From NCBI GenBank assembly GCA_023091735.1, contig JALKBU010000293.1, positions 1 through 51,088 of the forward strand: DNA of 51,088 bases. The letters run 5' to 3'. Positions within the stretch are counted from its first letter, which is position 1. Each line of letters opens with the position of its first letter. A program made the translations under genes and the position numbers. This stretch comes from Trichomonas tenax. Its lineage: Eukaryota > Parabasalia > Trichomonadida > Trichomonadidae. This document shows positions 1 through 9,754 of this stretch, in pieces. Under the pieces are notes generated by a model. That model worked only from the letters and a program-made list of their open reading frames with translations, was not told where the DNA came from and did no database searches.

Positions 1-171
1 GAGGAAAAACCAGTTAAGCCTAAACGTAAGTGTACAGAAAAACAATTAGCAGCACTTGCTGCAGGAAGACAGAAGAATCCGAGATGGATAAGTAAGCGTA
101 TGAGAGAAGCAGAGGAAAGGGCTAAAGCCATTGAGGGACAAAGTCCCGAAGCCAAAAAGAAAGAAGAGTAA
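1..171 (+). CDS. Maverick basic protein, C-terminal fragment
   Basis: This is an open frame entering from the left edge and ending at TAA 169-171. The visible 56 residues are lysine/arginine rich and include the stretch KRKCTEKQLAALAAGRQKNP, which resembles basic DNA-binding tails of large DNA viruses and Mavericks. The frame stays open after the stop to a second TAA at 241-243, through a copy of the last 18 codons, so the first stop may be a nonsense change in a longer protein. Function is unknown; the start lies outside the window. Confidence 0.55.
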   Translation, partial: EEKPVKPKRKCTEKQLAALAAGRQKNPRWISKRMREAEERAKAIEGQSPEAKKKEE

Positions 172-228
172 CGGGCTAAAGCCCTTGAGGGACAAAGTCC
201 CGAAGAAAAGAAGAAGCTTAAGGAAGAG
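121..228 (+). repeat. 54-bp tandem duplication in a gene tail
   Basis: Bases 121-174 and 175-228 are two copies of an 18-codon unit beginning GCTAAAGCC and containing GGGACAAAGTCCC. They are in the same reading frame with TAA 169-171 between their coding parts. The second copy also forms a perfect hairpin GGGCTAAAGCCC (173-184). The 5' halves of the copies are nearly identical and the 3' halves have diverged. Confidence 0.7.
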
Positions 229-299
229 AAGAAATCCGAATAAATTTCTCTCATAACCACTAAAATTAATTTTCAAATTTCTTACTTCATAAATTTCTT

Positions 300-329
300 G
301 CCGCTCTGCGGCTTAACCCCGTAGGGGTT
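300..329 (+). terminator. Paired GC hairpins followed by T-rich run
   Basis: GCCGC-TCT-GCGGC (300-312) and AACCCC-GTA-GGGGTT (315-329) are perfect stems in AT-rich DNA, followed by a T-rich run. They lie about 60 bases after the end of the left-edge gene, between it and a convergent gene. A 3'-end role is inference; eukaryotic transcription does not usually use such hairpins, so they may instead be inserted GC clusters. Confidence 0.3.
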
Positions 330-510
330 TTCGCTTTCTTTTTTAGTTAGTTAGTCATAAATTATTTTTTTTTCAAAAACTGATCAGATTTTATAAAGTC
401 AGGAATTTCAAAATAAAATTAACGTTAATTTTGTAAGCAAATTCAAAATTTTAATTTTTATATGGGGGGACCTAACTTGTAAAACTAACTCTGTCGTAAA
501 TATATTTAAA

Positions 511-559
511 AAGATGTTAGCAGCAGCCACGGCGTAGTCGTGGATGGTGCGAACATCTT
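511..559. repeat. Nested 49-nt hairpin
   Basis: The outer arms AAGATGTT (511-518) and AACATCTT (552-559) are perfectly complementary, and an inner stem CCACG (527-531) / CGTGG (539-543) sits inside them. On the minus strand the structure is followed directly by TTTTT. It could be a structured RNA or a recombination-prone palindrome. Confidence 0.5.
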
Positions 560-771
560 ATTACTAACTATAAAAAGCCATCATTAAGGGTTTTGTTCGA
601 GAAAATGACGAAGATTTTGCAAAAAATCGATGTGATGCCATTCTTTTCTTTTCTTGATGAGCACCTAATCTACCAAGTTCGAAGTTGAAGATTTTTTTCA
701 CTGTATTTATTTCATTAATTATTTTTGCTAATATTTATTCAAAAATAAAAATTATAATTGGATCAATATAT

Positions 772-2208
772 TTAGTACTGATTAATATCTTCTGCGTTAG
801 GATTATTTGAATCATCTGTCATATCATTTGGTGAAACTGTTTGTGGTAGCTTTACTGGTGATGTCTGTGAAACTGTTTGTGGATCTACTAATTTCTGATC
901 TTGACTGGAAACATTTACAAACGGATTAATACCATTATCATTTTGGAAATTAAACTTAAAGTAATTAATATTATCTTCAAATACTTCCTTCATCCTTGCC
1001 TTAAAGTTAATTTTCTGAGAAACTTGAGCAATTTCTTTTGCCTTAGATATAAGATCAATAAAATATCCATAATTCTTATTATGCCTATCTTTAAGTGTTT
1101 CTAACATTACTGTAGCATTTTCTTCATTTGAAAGATATTTGTAAAATTCTTCATTTTTCTTATTTTCTGGACCAATTAACATAACAATAGTATCATCCAA
1201 ACCCGTACCATCCCAATTAAGTTCATCTATCTTCATATGTGATAAGATTGCTTGTAAGTTAATTCTATCAGCACGTAACGTTTTACCATCTTCTTTTAAA
1301 ACTTGTGTTCTCATAAATTCCCAAAGTAATCCAGGATTTGACTTTATTCTACGTTTATATTCATAATATCCTAAGCCACCAACTTGTTTACTTAATAGCC
1401 AAAAGTGAACTCTTTCAATCATTTTACAATACAATGCTCTGTAAATAAACATTGGAGAAATAATCTTATTATATACCTTATTACAATTATATCCAGCATT
1501 TTCTCCGAATAAATGTTGTATTCCACCAATTTCCCAATATTGTTTAATTAATGGCGCAATAAGTTTACAAAATACACTAAACACAGACATCTTGGACTTT
1601 GGCTTGAAGTTAAGCTTATAACCAGCTTTTTCAATACTTTGAGCAGTTTTTGTCGGTGTATATAAAACATTTGTCCATGGATTTGGATCATTAGGATCTT
1701 CAGTTTTTGTGAATAGTGATTTCTTATAATCATTTAATGTGACCTTCTTACTTGCTGCCGGTGTTGGATTATCTGTATAATACCGATTATATAAACCATA
1801 TTCAGAAGGTTTTAACTTATATCTATTCATAATAATAATTGGTTTACCAGATCTATTATAAACAACAATATCATCAATACCATCTTTATTTACATCTGAA
1901 TAATCATCTCTGTAACCTTTTTTCTCAGCCCATTCACCAACAGTAGCTTTCGATGATGCTACCGGAACCTTTTGAAGTTCCATTTTATGGTTAAGAATTA
2001 AATTAATCATAGAGTTATATAAATCATTTGAATATTCTCTATATCCACGGCTAGAAGGTTGTTTATCAATATCTTCAGGAATTTGATCTATGTATTCTTC
2101 TAAAACGGGATCATCTCTAAGTTTTGGTCTAGGAGTTCTATCCACAGGCATCCACTGAATATTATCTGTTGTATTTTTCTTACGATAGTTCCAATTTTGA
2201 GGAATCAT
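772..2208 (-). CDS. Maverick conserved protein, possible virion component
   Basis: An intact 478-residue protein immediately downstream of the ATPase gene (37-base gap), reading the same way. About residues 100-120 hold DVNKDGIDDIVVYN, a calcium-loop-like DxNxDGxxD motif of the kind seen in FG-GAP or dockerin repeats. The C-terminus is polar and rich in S, T, P and Q. No catalytic motif is visible. Its size and position beside a genome-packaging ATPase suggest a structural (capsid-associated) role, but I do not recognise a jelly-roll fold from sequence alone. The start ATG follows an AT-rich leader containing TTTTTTGTTTTTATTAAA. Confidence 0.6.
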   Translation of the reverse strand: MIPQNWNYRKKNTTDNIQWMPVDRTPRPKLRDDPVLEEYIDQIPEDIDKQPSSRGYREYSNDLYNSMINLILNHKMELQKVPVASSKATVGEWAEKKGYRDDYSDVNKDGIDDIVVYNRSGKPIIIMNRYKLKPSEYGLYNRYYTDNPTPAASKKVTLNDYKKSLFTKTEDPNDPNPWTNVLYTPTKTAQSIEKAGYKLNFKPKSKMSVFSVFCKLIAPLIKQYWEIGGIQHLFGENAGYNCNKVYNKIISPMFIYRALYCKMIERVHFWLLSKQVGGLGYYEYKRRIKSNPGLLWEFMRTQVLKEDGKTLRADRINLQAILSHMKIDELNWDGTGLDDTIVMLIGPENKKNEEFYKYLSNEENATVMLETLKDRHNKNYGYFIDLISKAKEIAQVSQKINFKARMKEVFEDNINYFKFNFQNDNGINPFVNVSSQDQKLVDPQTVSQTSPVKLPQTVSPNDMTDDSNNPNAEDINQY

Positions 2209-2245
2209 TTTAATAAAAACAAAAAATCATAATTATAGTAAATAA

Positions 2246-3106
2246 TTATAAAATTGTAACATCGCGTAAATTTGCGTCGATATATAATTTATCATGTTCT
2301 CTGAGAGTTTTATACTTGTCATATATTTCATTAATAGTTTCAGAAATGTTTAATTGGTATAACATATATTGTAATTGTTGTTTGGAATATCCTGAAAAAA
2401 TAAATATCGTGGATAAATTTGATTTAAGATTTGTTGATAATGCTTTCCAAAAATGTATTAATACGAAAAATGAAAATTGTATATGACGGCATTTGGTCAT
2501 AAAATCATTAAATATAGATGTTTGGTCAGAAATTGCTTTAGTATTTGTAGCATCTTCTAAAATAACAACTGTAGGCAAATAATCTAAATCAAAATTACTA
2601 ATAAATAATTTCTCAAATATTTCATTGGCAATATTATCCGGAACTTCTTGTTCTAAATGGTTTTCTTTAATTTGATTGTAGAAACTCTTATATTTAATTA
2701 TTTCCTTAATAATTTTCGGAGCATCTTTATACGATACATATATCACATAAGTTTCTATCAGATTAGCACATCTGTCAAATGTTCCATTATTAGCTTCACC
2801 ATCTTTATTCACATATATTATTAGATGTGTTTCTTTGGAATGTCTTGATAATTTAATTATTTCTTTAGTCATAGTGAATGTTTTACCAGTACGTTGTCTA
2901 CCAACAAATACATTAACAGAATTCAAATAAACATTTATTCCAGGTATTTTATCTAAATTTTCTTTAGATGTTCTATCCATAAGTTCTAATTCCATTTCTT
3001 CAGACAACCAATCAGAATCCTCGTCGCGTGATGATTCATAATCGCAGCCCATCGAATCCGATGGTCCAGAATATTCAAAATTGTTTAGGTAATTACTATC
3101 TAACAT
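2246..3106 (-). CDS. Packaging ATPase, A32/FtsK-like
   Basis: A 286-residue P-loop ATPase. Walker A is VGRQRTGKT (about residues 67-75) and Walker B is TVVILEDA (about residues 179-186); the fold order fits the poxvirus A32 / FtsK-HerA class that pumps DNA into capsids in Polintons. The N-terminal 55 residues are acidic (SSRDEDSDWLSEEMELE). The reading frame is intact. Its ATG lacks the AT-rich leader seen at other genes of the element, and a truncated opposite-strand gene begins within a few bases, suggesting a deletion at this junction. Packaging function is by family. Confidence 0.75.
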   Translation of the reverse strand: MLDSNYLNNFEYSGPSDSMGCDYESSRDEDSDWLSEEMELELMDRTSKENLDKIPGINVYLNSVNVFVGRQRTGKTFTMTKEIIKLSRHSKETHLIIYVNKDGEANNGTFDRCANLIETYVIYVSYKDAPKIIKEIIKYKSFYNQIKENHLEQEVPDNIANEIFEKLFISNFDLDYLPTVVILEDATNTKAISDQTSIFNDFMTKCRHIQFSFFVLIHFWKALSTNLKSNLSTIFIFSGYSKQQLQYMLYQLNISETINEIYDKYKTLREHDKLYIDANLRDVTIL

Positions 3107-3109
3107 TAA

Positions 3110-4081
3110 TTTAACGAATTATCCACATATAAATCAAATACAAAATATAAGATACCTGGTTACAAAATTACTAAACCAAAAGATAAAGATGGTAATATAT
3201 CCGTGAAATTAATTACGGATTATGCTTTCAAGAAAAATAATAGTAATACTGATGAAATTAATGAAAAAATTAATAAATTACAAGAAGAAATATATGAAAT
3301 AATTATTCAAATTAAGAAATTAATGAATACGTTGCGCATCGATTGGAACGATACAGCCCAATGGAATTATAAAATTCCATTGGTCCAATATAAACATCTG
3401 CCAAAACTAATATTTAATATTAGTATTGGAATCAAACAATTTATTGTTTGCTAAAATAATTTCAACAGTATTATCGAATTTTATTTTTATTTAAATTATG
3501 AATATGAATGCCATGATAAGTTTAAACGAGAAGAATCCAAACGATCTCAAAACGTTAATGTTAAACCTGAAACCAATGTTTATGGCCCAACAATACTGTT
3601 GGGCTGCGATGGTAAATCATCTCACAAAGAAATTACCGATGAACCAGGACCATCAAAGATAGACTGCGACGACTCATCGCGCGTTACAGTTAAATATAGA
3701 GGACTCATTGACGGGGATGCGTCAGAATGGACACGCGATATACCTAGTGAAGATATTACCGAAATTAAAATGTTGAAAAATGAAATAGAAGTTCTTAATT
3801 TAGTTATTCAGATGATGCGTGATAATCCTATTTACATTAATAAATTAATTATTGCTGACGATATTGTTTTGATGAAATTTATTAAGCTATTAACTGATGC
3901 TGATGATGTTCAGTTAGATATTGAAGATATTGGTGAGGGATGTATAACAAAGAATAAATATCGTAAAGTTAACGCAATTTATGTTGTCAAAGATAATAAA
4001 ACATATAATTTAAAGTATGATTACCGTGAAGTTTCTAAACGTATGAAAGAAATTGGAATACATATTAAGTTCGTTTTTTAA
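3110..4081 (+). pseudogene. Maverick hypothetical gene, start lost and stop-broken
   Basis: One reading frame runs from 3110 to TAA 4079-4081 and is interrupted only by TAA at 3452-3454. There is no ATG before the first half, which begins right against the ATPase start, so the 5' end appears deleted. The first half carries a short coiled coil (about EINEKINKLQEEIYEIIIQI). The second half (to 4081) is acidic then mixed, with no recognised domain. Around 3480-3500 lies a T-rich leader like those before other genes of the element, with an ATG at 3498 in another frame, so an alternative is two adjacent genes with a frameshift near the second start. Three hairpins crowd the end of the first half. 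Confidence 0.5.
3358..3450. repeat. Three consecutive perfect hairpins
   Basis: The stems are CCAATGGAATT/AATTCCATTGG (3358-3383, 11 bp), ACTAATATT/AATATTAGT (3406-3424, 9 bp) and CAAACAAT/ATTGTTTG (3433-3450, 8 bp). They sit back to back at the end of the first half of the broken gene, directly before its stop. A fourth, GCCCAACA/TGTTGGGC, is at 3585-3604, and TCAACC/GGTTGA at 4209-4225. Confidence 0.65.
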
Positions 4082-4295
4082 CACGAACTGCGAATTCCAT
4101 TCGCCGCAGAGTTTGATAATAATAAACGTTTTAACAAAAATCTTAATATTATTTTTTGTGTATTTATTTAATTATATTTTTCTATTAATGCCTTAACTTT
4201 TCTCTGGGTCAACCTTTATGGTTGAACTGCGACTGGTTGTAACATTTTAACCCGTCGAGTAAACTTTTCACAGTGAGCAATTTCACCGATTTTAT

Positions 4296-4454
4296 TCATC
4301 TTAAATCTTGTTCTGGTAGATAAATTATGGAACGAATGGTATTTAATTTTTCAATTTCGTTTTCCTTCTCTTCATCACCCAATTTAACATTCTTTGTTTT
4401 TAAGTAATGAATTTTAGACTTGATCCTATTTAATATCGTAACTTTTGAATCCAT
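4296..4454 (-). CDS. Small Maverick protein, 52 aa
   Basis: ATG at 4454-4452 to TGA at 4298-4296. The product is lysine/glutamate rich with a central KNVKLGDEEKENEIEKL helix. The start codon follows TTTTTTTTATTTTTATTTAA, the same T-rich leader found before the 8818 start, which is the main reason to accept so short a frame. It lies 25 bases after the 72-residue gene and reads the same way. No function can be assigned. Confidence 0.45.
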   Translation of the reverse strand: MDSKVTILNRIKSKIHYLKTKNVKLGDEEKENEIEKLNTIRSIIYLPEQDLR

Positions 4455-4479
4455 TTAAATAAAAATAAAAAAAATTATT

Positions 4480-4698
4480 TCAAAAATTATCAAAATAGTA
4501 ATGAGTTATATAATAAATCGGAACTTCAATAATCTTTGCTCCAACCTTAACCAATCCATTACCGTTAATATATCTGATAAATTCTCCTACTGTATCAAAT
4601 TGATGTCTTCTTTTTGTCATTGATTTATCAGTTTTACCATAATCAAGATGTAACATTACCTTAGCACCTTCTTTAAAGTTCATCAATCCATGTTTCAT
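4480..4698 (-). CDS. Small Maverick protein, 72 aa
   Basis: An intact 72-residue basic protein ending in VPIYYITHYYFDNF. It follows the 4726-5103 gene by 27 bases and precedes the 52-residue gene, all on the minus strand, as in compact viral gene blocks. No domain is recognised. Confidence rests on context and tight packing. Confidence 0.45.
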   Translation of the reverse strand: MKHGLMNFKEGAKVMLHLDYGKTDKSMTKRRHQFDTVGEFIRYINGNGLVKVGAKIIEVPIYYITHYYFDNF

Positions 4699-4725
4699 TT
4701 GATCAGTTTTGATTTCATTTAATTT

Positions 4726-5103
4726 TTATGTCTGTTTTCGTATATATTCCCATTCTTTGGAAATGTTAGTGTGCATTTCTATAGGTTTCATGTTTATCAT
4801 TCTATACCATATGTTATTGTAATAATAAACTAATTGTTGAATTGGATCTTTGAAATCCTTTAATTGTTTCAATTCTGGTTTGGTTTTACCCTGTGTATAT
4901 TTTTTATCATTAATTTTAGTTTTTATGTTATTCATTACATAATCCGGCCTCTTTTGAACTTCATTTTTATATTTCGGGTATAATTCACCCATATCATCAC
5001 CTGTAATATTTTCATCATATTTTTGGAGCTCTCCTTTTAAATCATAATATGATAAATACGGATTGGTAGGTGCTAAATCATAAAGGAGTAAATCAATATT
5101 TAT
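4726..5103 (-). pseudogene. Maverick hypothetical gene with ATA in place of ATG
   Basis: The frame is open for 125 codons from 5103 and immediately follows the T-rich leader after the polymerase stop. Where the other genes have ATAAATG, this one has ATAAATA: codon 5103-5101 is ATA. The first usable ATG is at 4992, giving only 88 residues and discarding about 37 codons of open, protein-like sequence (for example LAPTNPYLSYYDLKGELQKY). Either the start has decayed or the shorter product is made. No known domain is seen. Confidence 0.55.
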
Positions 5104-5119
5104 TTATTCAAAAATAAAA

Positions 5120-8100
5120 TTAATTACGTTCATATTTAGCATCCAAAATGAAAGGCATACAACATCCAGTTTTATCAACTACTGCTTTAGTATGTGAACC
5201 CGTTAATGCTGTTTTATTAATTGATAACCTTGTCATTTGTCCATTCTTTAATTGAAGACCTATATTTTTACCATCATAAGTAACCCCATTTTTAACAACA
5301 TCAAAATATTTATCAGATGTTAATTGTTTGTTTTGTTTCATTGATACACCCTTCATTTTTAGGGCTAAACGTTTAAATGAACTAGTTCCTAATTCACAAT
5401 TAAATGATGTGTAGCATTTAAGACATAGTGCAATCATATTATCACCCTGTTTTTCGATGGCAAGACCTAATAATTTCTTTTCATGTGCTTTTTCTTCTGC
5501 CTTATTATTTAATTTTGGTTTAAATTTATCGTTAAAACAGAAGAAATCAAAAGGTGCAAATTTATAAATGTATCTATCATAAAATGTTTTATTTTTGATG
5601 ATTGCCTGAAATGGTTGAGTGTTAGGTAGTGATGGATCACCAGCAATCGCCCAATATGAGGAATCAGTATCACCTTCAATAAAATGAAATTTATTCACAT
5701 CCATGCATTTATACACGAAATCATAAATAAAAACTAAATACCAATATTTAGCATTATCAAGAGTAAAGAATGCCTCCTGTAAACATGTATCACAGCGATA
5801 AAATTTATCTTTCATCATAACTTGATATGTATCCGCACCAATTTCACGGATGTTTTTGAATTTATTAGACATGCATGCAACACATGCTTTGTGCTTATTC
5901 ATGATTTTAGTTTTTGTGTAATTTTGGGTGTTCATTGCATCATATCCATATGAACCATTTAATGAAATTTTACAAAATAAATCTTTTCCTTTATTACCTT
6001 CTAACTCTGCTTTTTGTCTTTCATTCATAAATTCATTTGCGAATGTATTAAAATATGTATTTTTCGTAAATGCTAAAATTGATTGAATATCATCAATGAT
6101 AAAATGAAATCTATCGATAAGATACCATAAATAATATGATGAGAAGGGCATGTATGTGTTATGTGTGCTTGATAATTGAGTTAATTTCCTCTGTTTTTGG
6201 TCAATGGGTAAATTGTTTGATTTCATGTAATTATACATAAATGAAACAATTGTTTTCTCATCGGTTGTTATTTCAAGATTTTGAATTATGGGTAAAAAGT
6301 TTATGAATTCATTAATATATTGTTCATCTATGTGGCCCTTAACCTCTGCAACAAATAATGTATCTTTTCTTCTAATAATTCCTAAAGCTTTTGCTTTTTT
6401 CGTTGCTGTATCATATATTAAAACTTCACTTAAACGACCTGGCATGTACATTTTACCATTGGTGTATTTAATAAATTCATGTTTATTTGATGAAAATGAT
6501 GAAGGGTATAATGAGTTAAAATCAACACCCACAAAGTGTGTCATTATGTTGTCAGTTTCTTTATTTGAGACTGTTTTAGTTAATGGATCATATGATAACT
6601 TATTAATGTGTATGATTCCTTTAAGATCAACTCTATGTTGAACATTAGAGAGTCTGCCAGTGAAACCATTACGGAGAATGGTAAGCTTCAACTGAATCTA
6701 AAGTCATGGGTAAATCATTTTTGAGTGCATAGTTTCTTAGATTAATTCTTAACCTTTGAATGTCTTCTTCTTTGTTTGATTTAACAACATAACAATAGCA
6801 ACCCATTAACTGGCAATTGTCTTTTGTATGTGGTTTTTCGTTATCTATTCTATCTAATGTTGGTTTATTGTCATACGTAAATGCTTTACCACTCATTTTA
6901 CACTTAAATGATAAAATTAAATCATGATAATATTGGAAATCATTCATTGAAACATTATTTTTAGTATCTCTTTTAGCCTTTTCATCCTGCTTTTTATATG
7001 AATCAATTTTATATTTCCAATATTTCTTCTTTAATTCAAAATTAGAATCAACATCTTCTTCAGGGTATTTTTCATTAGGGTCAAAGTCTTTATATGCTAA
7101 TGCGTAACGAATCATTGATGTATTGGATGAAAGACTCAAATTATGAAGCATATCAATTTTTTAAATAAATGTTTCCTCAATGATTTTATCAATTGGGTCA
7201 ATCATAATTTCAACATCTTTATTACAGTAATGAATGAAATATTCAAGTCTGGAGCTCTTTGATGATCCTTTTTTAAAGTTTGCGTAATCAGAAAGATATA
7301 TTTGATAAACAGAATCTGATATTGTTTCTTTTTTCAATGTTGAATAAAATGATTCTTGAGTGAATGGTTCGGTTTTGAATAATTCAGTTTCCCAGTTCTC
7401 CCATGTGATAAATTGATAAGGAAAGAATGCTTTTTGGCGTTGAGGTTTACCGCGTAGCTGAGTCTCTGACGAGCAGAAATCTTGAGTGAAATGCTTCAAT
7501 GCAATGGCTTCATTTAAATAACTTCTGCGAGTTTTAGGATTAATTCCATCAGGAATATTATAGAACTGTTTAAACTTCTTTCTTCCTTCAGCTCTAATAC
7601 TGTTATTACATAATTTGGTTGTTACTTTATGACTCATTTATGTAAGAATAAAAAATAAAATTATATTCCAAATAATGCATTAAAATAACATAAATTTTTA
7701 TCATCCTGAATTTGTCGAACACATCTTAATTTAGTAAGAAATGCATAACCTGAAACATTAAACTTAATTCTAGTCTTATTTAATTTGATTACTTTAAAAA
7801 GGAATGTATAAATAGCGATATAATGATGTGATGATGATTTATGAGTTGCTTCCATCTTTTCAGAAATGAAAGAATAAATGTAGTGCTTATATGTTTTCAT
7901 ATCTTTTGTATTCTTGATAACAAATGGAATAGATCTTTCAACCTCATCTTCTTTTGGTGCTGTTCTTTCATATGTGATATTATGTGTATCTTCAACAATG
8001 AATCCACAATCACAAAGTATTTTATAAGTACCTATTGTTTCATTCGCGATTTTGTCAAGTAGTTCAAAAACTTTATCGACGCCTGTCACTTTATTTAAAT

Positions 8101-8818
8101 AATAATTGATATATAATTCATGATCTTCTTTTTTGATTGTATTTGTTCCATATAATACATGTTTTAATGCTGTTTTAAATTTTTCTTCATCAATTGGTGG
8201 AGATAATAGAATACACGGGTAAATATCATCAATAAATTGTAATTTATGTTTCTTAATAAATTTTGTACCTTCTTCCGATAATGTTTCATCGAAATCTCCA
8301 TCTAATAAATTTTGTGTTGATTCTTGAAAATAATTTTTATAACGTTCTTCATGCGATTTTTGAGTTTCTGAGACTGGGATATTCATTAAATCCTCTATCT
8401 CATTTTCAGTATATTTTAACTCTTTAATTCTATTATCAATTTCATCTCTTAACTTTTCCAATTGTTCTATTTCATTATTATAATATTCATCGTCATGTCT
8501 ACGTTCGTTATAAAATTCTTCAGTGTTTTGCACCTCGCCACTTTGCGGCAAGACCAAAGGTCCAGGCTCAGAGAGTTTAGTTGGTTCAGAATGAAGTCCC
8601 TCAAGTCATTTTGGTTCAACAGGGGGTGGATATAAAAATCTCATTATTGATTGCTTATTTAATGGTCCTATATATTTGAAATCATTTAGTAATTCAGCAA
8701 GTGCTTTTATATTTTGTAAATATGTTGGATATTCACCATCATCAAAATCATTCATTATTTTTGATAATTCCCTACCTGTGAATCCTAAAGATCGTAGATC
8801 AAACGTTTTAATACTCAT
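5120..8818 (-). pseudogene. Protein-primed family B DNA polymerase, multiply broken
   Basis: The polymerase reads right to left as four blocks. From 8818, about 70 codons run to TGA 8608-8606 and the same frame continues to TAA 7663-7661; that block ends DDKNLCYFNAL, like the N-terminal part of Maverick polymerases. A second block (7637-7161) carries exonuclease III motif YCNKDVE but seems to lack exonuclease motifs I and II, implying an internal deletion near 7440-7470. After TAA 7163-7161 the same frame continues with a Cys/His-rich LDRIDN segment to 6669. A frameshift near 6680 leads into the palm domain (6691-5120) with motif A DFNSLYPS, motif B KISLNGSYGY and motif C GDTDSSYW. Starts of the 6691 and 8557 frames are TTG, not ATG. 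A gene boundary at 7637-7661 is the main alternative, since a T-rich leader and ATGAGT occur there. Confidence 0.8.
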
Positions 8819-8850
8819 TTATACAAAATAAAAAAAATAAAATTAATTCT
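8819..8850 (-). promoter_or_regulatory. T-rich leader before a Maverick start codon
   Basis: On the minus strand AATTTTATTTTTTTTATTTT is followed by GTATAA and ATG. The same arrangement (AATTTTATTTTT.. then an A/T stretch and ATG) recurs before 4454, 7637 and the ATA at 5103, so it is likely the element's own start signal, different from the host Inr. Confidence 0.5.
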
Positions 8851-9754
8851 TAACATTAAGTTTTTCAATCGTAAGAATTAAAATAAACTTAAAAAATTAA
8901 TGGACCTTTTAATGTATTTATTCATTCGCTCAGGTAGAATTGTTACCATCTATATATAGTTGCTTTTATGCTAATTAAAAAATTAAATAATAAAAAAAAT
9001 TAACTTATTTTTTCCCCACTAACTCCCAAAAATATAAACTTTTATGACTTATCCATTAATCTATTCATACAAACAGTTTCTGAAATACTTGATTTTAAAA
9101 ATGATGTTTTATTTCCGAAATCTCCAAAATGTTTTCTTATTTTGTCATTTTTCCATTCTACTGTATTTCTTGATGTATTGCGTTAATTTTGAAATGATCT
9201 ATATTGGAAACTTAATAAAAATATGTATTTCTTCGATGAATCAAGTCAAATTTGAATTAGTATATTTAAAGATGTTAATAGACAAATTTGTATTTTTGAC
9301 ATTCTGACATATTCACTTTACATTGTTAAAAAAATCCCACAAATTGTGGTCCAAGTTTTGCAATGCAGGTATGTCCGTATGGATGATAAAATAATACGCA
9401 AATATATTGAATAGATTATGTACATATAATAGAATACATTACACATTGTTAATATGGATGGATATCAATCATGGAGCTTTCTATGATGATGTTTTTACAT
9501 TGAAGACATGTCACTTTTAATCATAGCACATCATGACATGCAATGTCTATTTGTATAAAATATTTTCATAGTATTATCATCCAACAGATGTGAATATTGA
9601 AATATGAACTTAAACATTATTAGCAACATTTTATCTCCCAAATCACATATTGAATCGTCAAGAAATTCATATATATTGAGTTTACTTCTACAAATCACTT
9701 TATCTAATATCAAAATTCAAGATATACAATTGATAAACCAATATTATCTAAATT

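Larger units (their letters stand above)
244..771. other. Maverick intergenic stretch with hairpins
   Basis: No convincing gene is seen. The stretch holds two short hairpins (300-329), a larger nested hairpin (511-559) and a run AATATTTATTCAAAAATAAAA near 730 that resembles the leaders found between other genes of the element. Confidence 0.5.
1..9020. mobile_element. Decayed Maverick/Polinton element, one end only
   Basis: The stretch encodes a packaging-type ATPase and a protein-primed family B DNA polymerase beside short AT-rich-leader genes of no host type. This set is the hallmark of Maverick/Polinton self-synthesising transposons, which are very abundant in Trichomonas. The integrase and the other terminus lie outside the window to the left. 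The right limit is a guess: base 9020 closes a CCCCACT that reads AGTGGGG on the opposite strand, and Polinton termini begin with AG. Several genes carry stops, frameshifts or lost starts, so this copy looks dead. Family assignment is firm; the boundary is weak. Confidence 0.85.

Noticed and set aside
46..276. A minus-strand frame of 76 codons rich in Phe and Leu
   Set aside because: It is the reverse of the lysine/glutamate-rich tail repeats of the plus-strand gene; its composition (LLLFFGTLSLKGFSPLL) is the complement of that repeat, not a protein signature.
3498..3662. 54-codon frame starting at ATG 3498
   Set aside because: It follows a T-rich leader and could be a gene start, but its translation is Met/Asn-rich while the overlapping frame has a more protein-like sequence; the overlap is noted under the 3110-4081 entry instead.
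9044..9307. An 87-codon hydrophobic frame
   Set aside because: It is a translation of AT-rich DNA (F, I, L, Y and M dominate) without Inr-like start or recognisable domain.
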